Shown piece by piece: positions 8,843 to 18,286 of a stretch of 59,106 bases of DNA. This stretch comes from an uncultured Eubacteriales bacterium. GTDB taxonomy: Bacteria; Bacillota; Clostridia; Oscillospirales; Oscillospiraceae. Both the position numbers and the translations under genes were made by a program. Numbering within the stretch: position 1 is the stretch's first letter; the number at the start of each line of letters is the position of its first letter. Below the pieces are notes generated by a model. It was not told the DNA's origin and ran no database searches. It saw nothing but the letters and a program-made list of their open reading frames with translations. The DNA lies in NCBI GenBank assembly GCA_900549865.1, contig URPU01000001.1:1-59106 (forward strand). The letters run 5' to 3'.

Positions 8843-10164
8843 TGCAGATGGGAGCGAGAGATGCGGCGCTTGCCGCGCTGGAGAAGTGCCGCCGCGACGA
8901 CGCGTGGTCTGGGGCCGCGATAGACGGCGTCATAAAGACTGCCGGGCTTGAAGCGCGCGACGCCGCGCTTGCGGCGCGGTTATGCCTCGGCGTGCTGCAG
9001 AATTCAAGACTCTGCGATTTTTATATCGACTGCTATTGCAGTCAGAACGCGAAAAAGCTGGAGCCGAAGCTGCGCGATATTCTGCGTCTCGGCGTATATC
9101 AGCTTTTGTTCCTCGACAAAATACCCGCCCGCGCGGCTGTGAATGAGAGCGTCGCGCTGTGCCGCGCCTGCGGCCTCAGCCGTGCCGCAGGACTTGCGAA
9201 CGCCGTGCTGCGCCGGGTGAGCGAAAACATATCCGCGCTTCCGGATATCCCGAATGTGGGAAGCGAGGAACATTTGTCCATAAAATACAGTCATCCTGGG
9301 TGGATGGTCTCCCAGCTTATTGAGGAGCAGGGCTATGCGTTCACGGAGGATTTCCTGCGCTGCTGCAACACGCCGCCCAGTCTTGATATTCAGGTGAACA
9401 CGCTGAAGGTCTCGACGGCGGATTATATCCGTGCGCTTGCCCGCACCGGCACAGAGTATAAAAGCTTAGATTTCCCCGCCGGATGCATAGAGCTTCACGG
9501 CGGAAGCGTGCAGACCCTGCCGGGCTATGAGGAAGGGCTTTTTTACGTGCAGGATGCCGCCGCGCGTGCAGCGGTCGAGATAGCCGCGCCGAGGCCGGGC
9601 ATGACCGTGCTCGACGCGTGCTCCGCCCCCGGCGGAAAGGCGTTTTCCGCGGCGCTGCGCATGGAGAATGCGGGGCGCATTCTCGCCTGTGATATTCACG
9701 AGAAAAAGCTGCGCCTCATAAGGCAGGGGGCGGAACGCCTCGGCATAGAAATCATCTCCGCGCAGCAGCGCGACGCGAGAGTGCCTGATAAGGCGCTTGA
9801 GGGCGGGTTTGACCTCGTCATTGCAGACGTGCCGTGCTCCGGCCTCGGCGTGATACGAAAGAAGCCAGAGATAAGGACGAAGAGCCGCGCCGACGTGGAA
9901 GCCCTGCCGCAGATACAGCTTGATATACTGAGCAACCTCTCTCATTTCGTGCGCCCCGGCGGCGTGCTTCTGTATTCCACATGCACGGTGCTGCGCGCCG
10001 AGAATGAGGGCGTGGTGGAGAGATTTCTTGAGCATAACGGGCATTTTGCCCCGACGGCGTTTACACTTGGGCCGCGCGCGGTCGAGAGCGGCATGTACAC
10101 ATTCTGGCCCAATGTTGACGGAACAGACGGATTTTTTGCAGCGAAGCTGATAAGGAAAGCATAA
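8842..10164 (+). CDS. rsmB: 16S rRNA m5C967 methyltransferase RsmB
   Basis: The protein has an N-terminal NusB-like helical domain and a C-terminal SAM methyltransferase domain. Visible motifs are VLDACSAPGGKAF (SAM binding), DVPCSGLGVIRKKPEI and YSTCTV, which carry the two catalytic cysteines of RNA m5C methyltransferases. Length about 440 aa fits the family. Start is taken at the ATG at 8842 overlapping the fmt stop; an ATG at 8848 is also possible. Confidence 0.93.
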   Translation: MQMGARDAALAALEKCRRDDAWSGAAIDGVIKTAGLEARDAALAARLCLGVLQNSRLCDFYIDCYCSQNAKKLEPKLRDILRLGVYQLLFLDKIPARAAVNESVALCRACGLSRAAGLANAVLRRVSENISALPDIPNVGSEEHLSIKYSHPGWMVSQLIEEQGYAFTEDFLRCCNTPPSLDIQVNTLKVSTADYIRALARTGTEYKSLDFPAGCIELHGGSVQTLPGYEEGLFYVQDAAARAAVEIAAPRPGMTVLDACSAPGGKAFSAALRMENAGRILACDIHEKKLRLIRQGAERLGIEIISAQQRDARVPDKALEGGFDLVIADVPCSGLGVIRKKPEIRTKSRADVEALPQIQLDILSNLSHFVRPGGVLLYSTCTVLRAENEGVVERFLEHNGHFAPTAFTLGPRAVESGMYTFWPNVDGTDGFFAAKLIRKA

Positions 10165-11192
10165 TGGGAAAAGATATTTTATCCATGCTCCCGCAGGAGA
10201 TAGAAGGCGAGCTTGCCGCACTTGGAGAGCCGAAGTACCGCGCAAAGCAGATATTCGACTGGTTAAGCCGCGGCGTAAGGGATTTTGATGAGATGACCAA
10301 CCTGCCGAAGGCTTTGAAGGAAAAGCTCAAGGCGGAGTACACGCTTTATAGGCCAAAGGTGCTTTCAAAGCAGGTCTCAAAGCTGGACGGGACCATCAAA
10401 TATCTGTGGGAGCTGTACGACGGCAACGCCGTGGAAACGGTCGTGATGAGCTATAAGCACGGGAATACCGTGTGTGTGTCCTCGCAGGTCGGCTGCCGGC
10501 AGGGCTGCGCATTCTGCGCCTCCACGATAGGCGGCCTTGTGCGCTGTCTTGAGCCGTCTGAAATACTTGATGAGGTGCTGTTTTCACAGCTTGACTCTGG
10601 CAAGCCCATTTCAAATATAGTGCTCATGGGCATCGGAGAGCCGCTGGACAATTTCGATAACGTCATGCGCTTTCTGGAGCTTGTGAATCACCCTGACGGG
10701 ATGAATATCGGCATGCGCCACATTTCTCTTTCGACCTGTGGCATTACTGAGCGCTTTGATGAGCTTGCGGAAAGGAATCTCCAGATAACGCTTTCCGTCT
10801 CGCTGCACGCGCCGGATGACGAAACGCGCTCCCGCCTGATGCCGGCGAACCGCGGGCGCGGCGTGGAGCAGCTTATGGATTCCTGCCGCCGGTATTATCA
10901 GAAAACGGGGCGCAGGATATCGTTTGAATATGCCATGATAGACGGCGTGAACGACACGGAGAAGCACGCGCATCTTCTTGCGCAGCGTGCGAAAAGCGTC
11001 GGCGCGCACGTCAATCTCATCCCGCTCAACCACGTTGAGGAGCGGCAGTTCAGGCCGTCCACCGCGGGGCATATGAAGGCGTTTATAAAAATACTTGAGG
11101 ACGCGGGCGTAAATGTTACTGTGCGGCGCAAGCTCGGCGGAGACGTCGATGCGTCCTGCGGCCAGCTCAGGCGCAAAATGCAGAAAAACTGA
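10164..11192 (+). CDS. rlmN: Dual-specificity 23S rRNA/tRNA A2 methyltransferase RlmN
   Basis: This radical-SAM enzyme methylates C2 of adenosine in 23S rRNA and some tRNAs. The 4Fe-4S motif GCRQGCAFC places cysteines at 111, 115 and 118, and the mechanistic cysteine near the C-terminus is at about 332 (DASCGQL). The 342-aa length is typical. The start overlaps the rsmB stop by one base. Confidence 0.96.
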   Translation: MGKDILSMLPQEIEGELAALGEPKYRAKQIFDWLSRGVRDFDEMTNLPKALKEKLKAEYTLYRPKVLSKQVSKLDGTIKYLWELYDGNAVETVVMSYKHGNTVCVSSQVGCRQGCAFCASTIGGLVRCLEPSEILDEVLFSQLDSGKPISNIVLMGIGEPLDNFDNVMRFLELVNHPDGMNIGMRHISLSTCGITERFDELAERNLQITLSVSLHAPDDETRSRLMPANRGRGVEQLMDSCRRYYQKTGRRISFEYAMIDGVNDTEKHAHLLAQRAKSVGAHVNLIPLNHVEERQFRPSTAGHMKAFIKILEDAGVNVTVRRKLGGDVDASCGQLRRKMQKN

Positions 11193-11227
11193 CACCCTAT
11201 GCCGCGCGGCGGCAGAATTGAGGAAAG

Positions 11228-11974
11228 ATGAAAAGCTTCGGATTGACTGACAAAGGCGCAGTCAGAAAAGACAATCAGGACAGCTACATAATCGAAAAGT
11301 GCGAGGCGAAAGACTGCCTGATCGTCGCCCTGTGCGACGGTATGGGCGGGGCCAAGGCCGGCGGGCTTGCGAGCCAGCTTTCCAACAAGGCGTTCGTGTC
11401 GTATATCTACGCAAAGCTCACCTCCCGCGTCAACCGCGCCATTGACTTCCGGCAGATGCTGCTGGATGCCTGCGCGGAGGCAAACGGCGTGGCGTATGAG
11501 TATTCGCAGTTCGACGAGGCGTATAACGGCATGGGTACGACGATCGTTGGCGGTGTGATAAAGAGCGGCGGCAGCGGTTATATTATTAATGTCGGCGACA
11601 GCCGCGCATACTATATCTCACGGAAAAACGACGCCATAACCCAGATAACAAGGGACCATTCTCTTGTGGAGGAGCTTGTGGAGTTCGGCGCTATCACAAA
11701 GGAGCAGGCGCGCGTTCATCCGCAGCGCAACGTGATAACGCGCGCGCTCGGCTCAGAGGCCAGCGTGGATGCGGATTATTACGATTTCAGCCTGCAAAAC
11801 GGGGATTTCCTGCTCATGTGTTCAGACGGGCTTTCCAATATGGTCTCAGATCTGGAAATGCTGGAGTATGCAAAGGAGTATCCCGAGCCGGAGCTGCTGT
11901 GCCGGGCGCTGATGAGCAAGGCGCTAAAGCGTGGGGCGAAGGACAATGTCACGGTTCTGGCTGTGATGAAGTAG
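11228..11974 (+). CDS. stp: PP2C-type serine/threonine phosphatase (Stp/PrpC)
   Basis: The 248-aa protein carries the PP2C motifs: RKDNQDSY, CDGMGG, GTTIVGG, GDSRAY, SDGLSNMV and DNVTVL, so the metal-binding aspartates are intact. It would dephosphorylate the targets of the kinase encoded 10 bases downstream. GAGGAAAG precedes the ATG. The rlmN-stp-prkC-rsgA order is widely conserved in Firmicutes. Confidence 0.95.
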   Translation: MKSFGLTDKGAVRKDNQDSYIIEKCEAKDCLIVALCDGMGGAKAGGLASQLSNKAFVSYIYAKLTSRVNRAIDFRQMLLDACAEANGVAYEYSQFDEAYNGMGTTIVGGVIKSGGSGYIINVGDSRAYYISRKNDAITQITRDHSLVEELVEFGAITKEQARVHPQRNVITRALGSEASVDADYYDFSLQNGDFLLMCSDGLSNMVSDLEMLEYAKEYPEPELLCRALMSKALKRGAKDNVTVLAVMK

Positions 11975-11984
11975 GAGACTGCTT

Positions 11985-13655
11985 ATGGAAAATGAAAAGA
12001 ACTATATCGGCGTTCTGCTGGACGACAGATACGAGATCCTTGAAAAAATAGGCGAGGGCGGAATGGCCGTCGTCTACAAGGCGTTCTGTCACCGGCTCAG
12101 CCGTTTTGTGGCCGTGAAGATAATGCGCGAGGAGATGGCCGCCGACGAGGAGTTCAAGCGCCGCTTCTGCGCCGAATCGCACGCTATCGCCATGCTCTCG
12201 CATCCGAATATAGTCGCCGTGTATGACGTCAGCCACAGCGACGATGTCGAATACATAGTCATGGAACTTGTAGACGGCATCACGCTCAAGCAGTATATGG
12301 ACAAGCGCGGCGCGATAAGCTGGAAGGAAGCGCTGCATTTTACAAAGCAGATAACAAAGGCGCTTGCCCATGCGCACAGCCGCGGCATAATCCACCGCGA
12401 CATTAAGCCGCAGAATATCATGCTCCTCAAGGACGGCACCATAAAGGTCGCCGACTTCGGCATTGCGGCGCTGGAGAACGAGATGCAGGAAAGCGGACAG
12501 GCGGTTGGCTCCATCCACTACATCGCGCCGGAGCAGGCGCGCGGGGAGAACCCCGACGCCCGCAGTGATATATACTCGCTTGGCATCGTGATGTATGAGA
12601 TGCTGACGGGGCGCAAGCCGTATACCGGAGAGACCATCGGCGAGATCGCAGTAAAGCATATGAGCTCGCTTCCCACCATGCCGTCGGATATTGTGCCGGA
12701 CATCCCGCCGGAGCTTGAGCGCATCACGCTCAAGGCGATGAGCTGCCCGATAAACAAGCGCTATCAGTCCGCAAATGAGCTCCTTGACGATCTGGACAAG
12801 TTCACACAGGCGCAGATTGTGCAGGAGAAAAAGCCGGAGTATGAAAACCCGGCCGTCGCCCCTGTGCGCTCGGTGAGTGAAATGTCAAGGGAAAAGTACA
12901 GCCTGCGCAGGAAGCGTTCGGGCACGGTCGCCTATATGACGGGCGTCCTCGGCGGGCTGGTGCTTATCTTGGCGCTGTTCGTTTTCCTGTGGAACTTCTG
13001 GCTGCGGGATGTGTTCTCCCCGGCGGAGAGGATAGCCCTGCCGAATTTCGTCGGCAGCAATTATGAGTCCGTCGTCAATAACGCCGAGCTTGCCGGCACG
13101 TATAATTTCAAGGTCACATATATAATAGACACGAACGCGGAAAGCGGAAAAATACTCAGCCAGAACCCGGAGCCGGGGCGCAGCATGATGATCACGCCGG
13201 ACGGCATCGCGGTGGAGCTTTCCGTCAGCACCGGCGTCGTTCTCACGCCCGTGCCGGACGTGACCAATATGGACTACCGCGAAGCGACGCTTGAGCTTCA
13301 GCGCGCGGGCTTCGCCGTGGAGGTGGAGAACTCTACCTCTGACAGCGTCTCCAAGGACTGCGTCATCAGCACCAGCCCCGCTGCAAATGAGCAGATAAGC
13401 GCCGGGTCAACGGTCTATCTCGTCGTCAGCAGCGGCCAGCAGGTCTCTTATACGACGATGCCGAACTTTGTCGGCCTGACGGAAGAGGCGGCGATAAATA
13501 AGATAGCAAACTCCGGCCTGACCTATGGCGGCTCTGAGCAGGTCTCCAGCGATTACGACGCGGGCACGGTCATCGGCCAGTCTCCTGCGGCGTTTCAGGA
13601 GGTCGAGGAGCACGGGAAGGTCACGCTTCGCGTTTCCACGGGGCCGTGGGGGTGA
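11985..13655 (+). CDS. prkC: Membrane Ser/Thr kinase with PASTA domains (PrkC/Stk1)
   Basis: The N-terminal kinase domain has the glycine loop GEGGMAVVYKA, VAVKI lysine, HRDIKPQN catalytic loop and DFGIA. A single membrane segment lies at about residues 311-335, followed by three PASTA domains outside the cell, each ending in a phrase like SVSTGV, LVVSSG or LRVSTG. PASTA kinases sense muropeptides or lipid II and control growth, wall synthesis and germination. It forms a kinase/phosphatase pair with stp. Confidence 0.95.
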   Translation: MENEKNYIGVLLDDRYEILEKIGEGGMAVVYKAFCHRLSRFVAVKIMREEMAADEEFKRRFCAESHAIAMLSHPNIVAVYDVSHSDDVEYIVMELVDGITLKQYMDKRGAISWKEALHFTKQITKALAHAHSRGIIHRDIKPQNIMLLKDGTIKVADFGIAALENEMQESGQAVGSIHYIAPEQARGENPDARSDIYSLGIVMYEMLTGRKPYTGETIGEIAVKHMSSLPTMPSDIVPDIPPELERITLKAMSCPINKRYQSANELLDDLDKFTQAQIVQEKKPEYENPAVAPVRSVSEMSREKYSLRRKRSGTVAYMTGVLGGLVLILALFVFLWNFWLRDVFSPAERIALPNFVGSNYESVVNNAELAGTYNFKVTYIIDTNAESGKILSQNPEPGRSMMITPDGIAVELSVSTGVVLTPVPDVTNMDYREATLELQRAGFAVEVENSTSDSVSKDCVISTSPAANEQISAGSTVYLVVSSGQQVSYTTMPNFVGLTEEAAINKIANSGLTYGGSEQVSSDYDAGTVIGQSPAAFQEVEEHGKVTLRVSTGPWG

Positions 13656-13658
13656 CGG

Positions 13659-14546
13659 ATGGCAGAAGGAGTTATCGTAAAGGCACTCAGCGGCTTTTAT
13701 TATGTGCAGACGGATGAAAGGCTGCTTGAATGCAAGGCAAGAGGGCGCTTTCGCCTCGACGGAACGTCTCCGCTCGTCGGGGACAGGGTGGAATGCAGCC
13801 TCGACGCGCACGGGAAGGGCCGCATAGACCGCGTTTTTGAACGGCGCAATTTCTTTATCCGCCCTGCGGTCGCAAATGTTGACGCGCTTGTGTTCGTCGC
13901 AGCGAATACGAACCCCGTGACGGATCCGTTTTTGATAGACCGCGTGTCCGTCATTGCGGAAAGCGCCGGGTGTGAGCTTATCGTCTGCATCAACAAGACC
14001 GACGTCGATCCGGCCGATGAGCTGTACGGGATATTTACCGCGGCGGGCTTCACCGTTGTGCGCACGAGCGTGCCGGACGGCACCGGGATAGACGCCCTGC
14101 GCCGCGAGATAGCCGGGAAGATATGCGCGTTCACGGGCAACTCCGGCGTCGGCAAGTCCAGCATAATGAACGCCCTGTCGCCGAGCCTGAACATAAAGAC
14201 CGCGGAGGTCAGCGAGAAGCTTGGCCGCGGAAAGCACACCACGCGCCATGTCGAGCTTTTTGACATCGGCGGCGGTACATATGCCGCGGACACGCCGGGC
14301 TTTGCGTCATTCGATATCGAAATGATGGAGATAATACCGAAGGAGCAGCTTCAATTCGACTTCGTCGAATTCGCCCCTTACATCGGCCAGTGCCGCTTCA
14401 ATAACTGCGCGCACTTGAAGGAACCCGGCTGCGCCGTCACTCAGGCCGTGGCGGACGGAAAAATAATGCCAAGCCGCTACCGCTCGTATGAGCGGCTGTA
14501 CGCCCTCAGTGCGCAGCACAAATCATGGGAAAATAAAACCGTCTGA
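13659..14546 (+). CDS. rsgA: Ribosome small-subunit GTPase RsgA
   Basis: A circularly permuted GTPase acting late in 30S assembly. The 295-aa product has an N-terminal OB fold, then NKTD (G4) before GNSGVGKSS (G1), DTPG (G3), and a C-terminal zinc knuckle (CRFNNCAHLKEPGC). The permuted order is the family's signature. It starts 3 bases after prkC and closes the housekeeping run. Confidence 0.95.
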   Translation: MAEGVIVKALSGFYYVQTDERLLECKARGRFRLDGTSPLVGDRVECSLDAHGKGRIDRVFERRNFFIRPAVANVDALVFVAANTNPVTDPFLIDRVSVIAESAGCELIVCINKTDVDPADELYGIFTAAGFTVVRTSVPDGTGIDALRREIAGKICAFTGNSGVGKSSIMNALSPSLNIKTAEVSEKLGRGKHTTRHVELFDIGGGTYAADTPGFASFDIEMMEIIPKEQLQFDFVEFAPYIGQCRFNNCAHLKEPGCAVTQAVADGKIMPSRYRSYERLYALSAQHKSWENKTV

Positions 14547-14615
14547 AAATTTAACATTATTTGACCGCCTTTCGCGTATGATGGAGAGAACCAGTATGAC
14601 GCGGGAGGCGGTTTT

Positions 14616-14765
14616 GTGCGCAGGAGGGGCGGTATGTGCGGCTTTGCGGCGATCATGGCGGGATGCGTCATCATCCTTGCGCTGATCCTGCCAAGTCAGG
14701 TGTGGTGGTTTTTGCTTGCGGCGGCGCTCATCTGCTTCGGGCTATGGTATATCCGCAGGTGCTGA
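14616..14765 (+). CDS. Small predicted membrane protein, about 49 aa
   Basis: A short frame opens at GTG 14616 with GGGAGG 7 bases upstream. An internal ATG at 14634 has its own AGGAGG, so the protein is 49 or 43 aa. It has two hydrophobic stretches (IMAGCVIILALIL and WWFLLAAALICFGLW) and ends in IRRC, suggesting a membrane hairpin. The good ribosome sites argue that it is real, but I recognise no function. It sits between rsgA and the sipL-like gene. Confidence 0.6.
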   Translation: MRRRGGMCGFAAIMAGCVIILALILPSQVWWFLLAAALICFGLWYIRRC

Positions 14766-14851
14766 CATGAAAGGGGCGACAGGCTGTGAAAATTTATATT
14801 ATAAAGCTGCCAAAATTTCTGGCAAATCTGATACGCAAGCTTTCCGACAGG

Positions 14852-14880
14852 TGATATTATCCGGGCACGGCGCATATGTT
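14852..14880 (+). promoter_or_regulatory. Candidate sigma-E-type promoter for the SipL-like gene
   Basis: TGATATT and CATATGTT are separated by 14 bp, close to the sigma-E pattern known from Bacillus (KMATATT, 14 bp, CATACAMT). It ends 31 bases before the start codon. SipL is made in the mother cell in Clostridioides difficile, which fits. The match is imperfect in the -10 box. Confidence 0.45.
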
Positions 14881-14910
14881 GTACAAACTGTGCAATAAGG
14901 AGCGGATAAA

Positions 14911-16413
14911 ATGGAAATAAGCTTTGAAAATAGAGTGATTTCGACCTATCGGGAAATATCGCACCAGACGAAAAGAATACAGGAGACGGCGGAAAGCGTT
15001 GTGCCCGACACGAATGACGATATCGGCAAGATCGCCTCCGTGCAGACGGCCGTATTCATGAAAAGCAAGGACGTGACAGGCAGGGGAGTGCTTGTCACCG
15101 GAGAGCTGACCGCCTCGCTGATATATATAACGGAGGGGGAGAAAAGCGTTTCGTATGTCCGGGTCTCGAAATCGTTCTCGTTTGAATACGACATTGCCGA
15201 CGCGGATGCAAACGCGCTTGCGCAGGTCAGTCTCAGCATCCAGAACAGCGAGGCGCGCATTCTGAATCCGCGGAAGGTCTCCGTCACGTTTGAGCTTGTG
15301 GGGGAGATGAGCTGCTACCGGCAGGAGGACGTTATCGCGGAGACGCAGCTTTCTAGCACCGCGCCGGAAGGACTGCACGCGAAGAGCGAAAATGTTGAGC
15401 TTGTCACGGCAAACGGCGTCATGGAAAAGACCTTCGCCATAAACGAGCAGTTCGTTTTTCCCGGCGGAAAGCCAAAACCGGCGCAGCTTGTGACACAGAA
15501 TGTGGATTTCGCCGTCAACGACGCGCAGCTTATCGGCACGAAGCTTATCGTAAAGGGCACTGTCGCCATCACGGTGTGCTATCTCTCAAATGAGGTCAAC
15601 TACCCCGTGCGCGCGGAGTTCTCCACACCGTTTTCACAGATAATCGACACCGGAGAGGACAAAATGGATCACTGCCGCGTCATGATAGAGCTGACATCCT
15701 GCTATTGCGACATCGCGGACACCATTAACGGGGAAAAGGCGCTTGATGCGGAGATACACGCCGTTCTGCAGGTCGTGTGTCACTGCAAGGAAAACATATG
15801 CTATATATCTGATGTGTACAGCAATCTCATGCCTGCAGAGTTCGACGTGCAGACAAAGCAGCTTTGCACCGCGTCGGCCGTGCAGACGGCCAAAATGAGC
15901 GCGGATGAGCGCGTGAACGTTGTCGAGGACTGCGCGGATGTGCTAAGCGTATTTTCCTCCGTGTCGCAGATAGCGATGCTGCCAGATAAGATGTCCGCCG
16001 CAGTGACTCTGGATATAATATACCGCACGACGGGCGGCACGCTTTCCGCCGTGCGCCGGCTTATAAGCGTGGAGAATCAGTCGGGCGCGGCGCAGGCGCG
16101 GCTTACCGGCGCGCGTCTGGCAGACGCATATCTCCGGCCTGACGGTGCGTTTATTGATGCGCATATGTCGGTCGAGGTAAGCTATCAGCTCACGTCCGCC
16201 GTTGATATCCGGCGCGTTGAAAGCGTGACGCTTGACGATGCCGCGCCCTATGACGTGGGGCAGTTCCCGGCAGTGACGCTTGTGCGCGTTGAAAACGAGA
16301 GCCTGTGGGAGCTTGCGAAAACGTATCATTCCAGCATAGAATGCATAAAAGCGTCCAACGTGCTGGATGATGCGCCGCCGGAAAAATTGCTGCTGATACC
16401 AAAGTCGGTGTAA
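14911..16413 (+). CDS. SipL-like spore coat protein (DUF3794 plus C-terminal LysM)
   Basis: The 500-aa protein has DUF3794-type beta-rich repeats through most of its length and a C-terminal LysM domain (VENESLWELAKTYHS... ending ILLIPKSV-like LLLIPKSV). This is the layout of C. difficile SipL, which binds SpoIVA and anchors the coat to the forespore. spoIVA itself lies about 6 kb downstream in this window. The start ATG has AAGGAG upstream. The name SipL rests on domain layout only, as DUF3794 proteins can have several copies per genome. Confidence 0.8.
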   Translation: MEISFENRVISTYREISHQTKRIQETAESVVPDTNDDIGKIASVQTAVFMKSKDVTGRGVLVTGELTASLIYITEGEKSVSYVRVSKSFSFEYDIADADANALAQVSLSIQNSEARILNPRKVSVTFELVGEMSCYRQEDVIAETQLSSTAPEGLHAKSENVELVTANGVMEKTFAINEQFVFPGGKPKPAQLVTQNVDFAVNDAQLIGTKLIVKGTVAITVCYLSNEVNYPVRAEFSTPFSQIIDTGEDKMDHCRVMIELTSCYCDIADTINGEKALDAEIHAVLQVVCHCKENICYISDVYSNLMPAEFDVQTKQLCTASAVQTAKMSADERVNVVEDCADVLSVFSSVSQIAMLPDKMSAAVTLDIIYRTTGGTLSAVRRLISVENQSGAAQARLTGARLADAYLRPDGAFIDAHMSVEVSYQLTSAVDIRRVESVTLDDAAPYDVGQFPAVTLVRVENESLWELAKTYHSSIECIKASNVLDDAPPEKLLLIPKSV

Positions 16414-16428
16414 TATGCAAATTTACCC

Positions 16429-16457
16429 TTGTAAAGCTTGCTCTTGTGTGATAAAAT
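16429..16457 (+). promoter_or_regulatory. Sigma-A-type promoter for yebC
   Basis: TTGTAA and TAAAAT are separated by 17 bp in the gap after the SipL-like gene, about 50 bases before the yebC ATG. Confidence 0.65.
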
Positions 16458-16507
16458 ATTTGCCGTAAATTCTGCCGATATTTTTATACACAAGAGGAGC
16501 TGTTAGT

Positions 16508-17248
16508 ATGTCAGGTCATTCCAAGTGGCACAATATACAGAAAACCAAGGGTGCGGCGGACGCGAAGCGCGCGCAGGCTTTCACGAAGATCGCCAGAGAA
16601 ATGGTGGTCGCGGTCAAGGAAGGCGGCGGCGGTGATCCGCGCAGCAATTCCAAGCTTGCCGCAGTTATCGCAAAGGCCAAGGCCGCGAATATGCCCAATG
16701 ACAATATCAAGCGCACTATAGACAAGGCGCTCGGCTCGGGCAACACCGAAAATTATGAGAAGATAACCTACGAAGGCTACGGCCCGCAGGGCGTCGCCGT
16801 CATAGTTGAGACCATGACCGACAACCGCAACCGCACCGCCGGTGAAATGCGCCACTACTTCGACAAGTACGGCGGGAACATGGGCGCGGCGAACTGCGTG
16901 TCCTGGTCCTTCGATAAAAAGGGCGTCATTGTCATTGACAATGAGGACGAGGAGCTTGATGAGGACACCGTCATGATGGACGCGCTTGAGGCCGGTGCTG
17001 CCGACTTTGAGGCCGACGGCGAGGTCATGAACGTCTACACCGCCGAGGACGCCGTTGCCGCGGTCGCCGACGCGCTCACCTCCGCCGGGTATAAGCTTCT
17101 TTCCGCACAGGTCGAAATGATCCCCCAGAACGGCTATATCAAGCTGACCAATGAGGACGATATCAAGAACATGCAGAAGATGCTCGACATGTTTGAGGAT
17201 AACGACGATGTCCAGAACGTCTGGCATAACTGGGAAGACGCGGAGTAA
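16508..17248 (+). CDS. yebC: YebC/PmpR family protein
   Basis: The 246-aa product begins MSGHSKWHNIQKTKGAAD, the diagnostic start of the YebC/PmpR family. Members were first described as transcription regulators, and more recent work links them to translation at difficult sequences such as proline runs. The AAGAGGAGCT ribosome site precedes the ATG. It has its own promoter and is followed by a hairpin, so it is probably a single-gene unit. Confidence 0.95.
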   Translation: MSGHSKWHNIQKTKGAADAKRAQAFTKIAREMVVAVKEGGGGDPRSNSKLAAVIAKAKAANMPNDNIKRTIDKALGSGNTENYEKITYEGYGPQGVAVIVETMTDNRNRTAGEMRHYFDKYGGNMGAANCVSWSFDKKGVIVIDNEDEELDEDTVMMDALEAGAADFEADGEVMNVYTAEDAVAAVADALTSAGYKLLSAQVEMIPQNGYIKLTNEDDIKNMQKMLDMFEDNDDVQNVWHNWEDAE

Positions 17249-17309
17249 GCATTTACGAAGCGGAAATAAGCGCAAGGCCCAATTTCTTGTTTTTTGATAT
17301 TATTGCATT

Positions 17310-17342
17310 AAACCTCCTGCTGTTTTACACAACAGGAGGTTT
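17310..17342 (+). terminator. Hairpin after yebC, possible terminator
   Basis: A 10-bp stem (AAACCTCCTG with CAGGAGGTTT) closes a 13-base loop. Only TTT follows, so termination may be weak. It lies about 60 bases after the yebC stop. Confidence 0.5.
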
Positions 17343-17381
17343 CTGCGCCGTGTAATATTTCCGCCTTTCGCAAGTCTCGAC

Positions 17382-17411
17382 TTGACATTGCGCGCGGTAA
17401 TAAGTTAAAAT
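17382..17411 (+). promoter_or_regulatory. Sigma-A-type promoter for the 72-aa protein gene
   Basis: A consensus TTGACA is followed after 18 bp by TAAAAT. It lies about 42 bases before the start codon at 17454, suggesting strong expression. Confidence 0.7.
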
Positions 17412-17453
17412 AAACACATCCATCCGCACAAAGAATTTGAAGGGAGTTACACA

Positions 17454-17672
17454 ATGGAATTCAGAAACATCACCGTCAAAGAGCTTTTTGACAACGAAGA
17501 GACTGCCGCCGTTATAAAGGAGCTGGCCCCGCAGCTTCTCAAGTACCCCATCAAGCTCATGAACAAGAAGAAATGCGGCGAGATATTCGACAAGGTCGTT
17601 GCCGCCGGTATCGTGCCCGAGAATATCGCAAAGCAGGCCGAGGCGAAGATCAACGAGATACTCGCAAAATAA
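17454..17672 (+). CDS. Small acidic/helical protein of unknown function, 72 aa
   Basis: A short, probably helical soluble protein (starts MEFRNITVKELFDNEETAAV). The segment ITVKELFDNEETAAVIKELAPQLLKYP resembles short helical modules seen at the ends of some glycoside hydrolases and in stand-alone small proteins, but I cannot assign a role. AAGGGAG precedes the ATG, and the gene has its own consensus promoter and a strong terminator, so it is an independent and probably well-expressed unit. Confidence 0.75.
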   Translation: MEFRNITVKELFDNEETAAVIKELAPQLLKYPIKLMNKKKCGEIFDKVVAAGIVPENIAKQAEAKINEILAK

Positions 17673-17692
17673 GCTGACAGCGAAAAACGCCT

Positions 17693-17722
17693 GAGGGCGC
17701 GCAGCGATGCGCGCTCTCTTTT
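17693..17722 (+). terminator. Terminator after the 72-aa protein gene
   Basis: A 10-bp GC-rich stem (GAGGGCGCGC with GCGCGCTCTC, one G-T pair) around AGCGAT is followed by TTTT. A promoter for ruvC begins 4 bases later. Confidence 0.85.
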
Positions 17723-17725
17723 ATG

Positions 17726-17754
17726 TTGCCATTAAGCGAAAAATGTGCTAAAAT
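17726..17754 (+). promoter_or_regulatory. Sigma-A-type promoter for ruvCAB
   Basis: TTGCCA and TAAAAT are separated by 17 bp, 19 bases before the ruvC ATG. No LexA-type site was recognised near it. Confidence 0.65.
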
Positions 17755-17773
17755 TCATACAGGATGTGATCTG

Positions 17774-18286
17774 ATGCGTATTCTGGGCATAGACCCCGGT
17801 ATCGCCACTATCGGCTTCGGCGTTATCGATTTTTCTGGCAGGGAGTATAAGCTCGTCAACTGCGGCGTTATCACAACGCCGGCGCACACTATGCTTTCCG
17901 CCCGGCTTGAGCAGATATATGACGATATGTGCCAGCTTCTGGAGCTTTTCAAGCCGGATGCCGTGTCTATCGAGGAGCTTTTTTTCAACACGAATATTAC
18001 GACCGGCATTGCCGTGGCGCACGGGAGGGGAGTGCTCCTTCTGGCGTGCAGAAAGGCCGGCGTCGCAATATATGAATATACGCCGCTTCAGGTCAAGCAG
18101 GCCGTTGTCGGATATGGCCGGGCGGAGAAGAATCAGGTGATGGACATGGTCAGGCGCATATGCGCCCTGCCGTCGCCGCCGAAGCCCGACGACGCGGCAG
18201 ACGCCGTGGCGCTGGCGCTGTGCCATGCGCGCAGCTCCACTTCACTTTTATATAAGGGAGACAGGGAAGAATGTTCTACCACATAG
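17774..18286 (+). CDS. ruvC: Holliday junction resolvase RuvC
   Basis: The 170-aa endonuclease cuts Holliday junctions. It starts MRILGIDPGIATIGFG, with the first catalytic Asp at residue 7; IEELFF supplies the Glu and the C-terminal KPDDAADA the last Asp residues. I used the ATG at 17774, where the family N-terminus begins, rather than the upstream in-frame start. It overlaps ruvA by 16 bases. Confidence 0.96.
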   Translation: MRILGIDPGIATIGFGVIDFSGREYKLVNCGVITTPAHTMLSARLEQIYDDMCQLLELFKPDAVSIEELFFNTNITTGIAVAHGRGVLLLACRKAGVAIYEYTPLQVKQAVVGYGRAEKNQVMDMVRRICALPSPPKPDDAADAVALALCHARSSTSLLYKGDREECSTT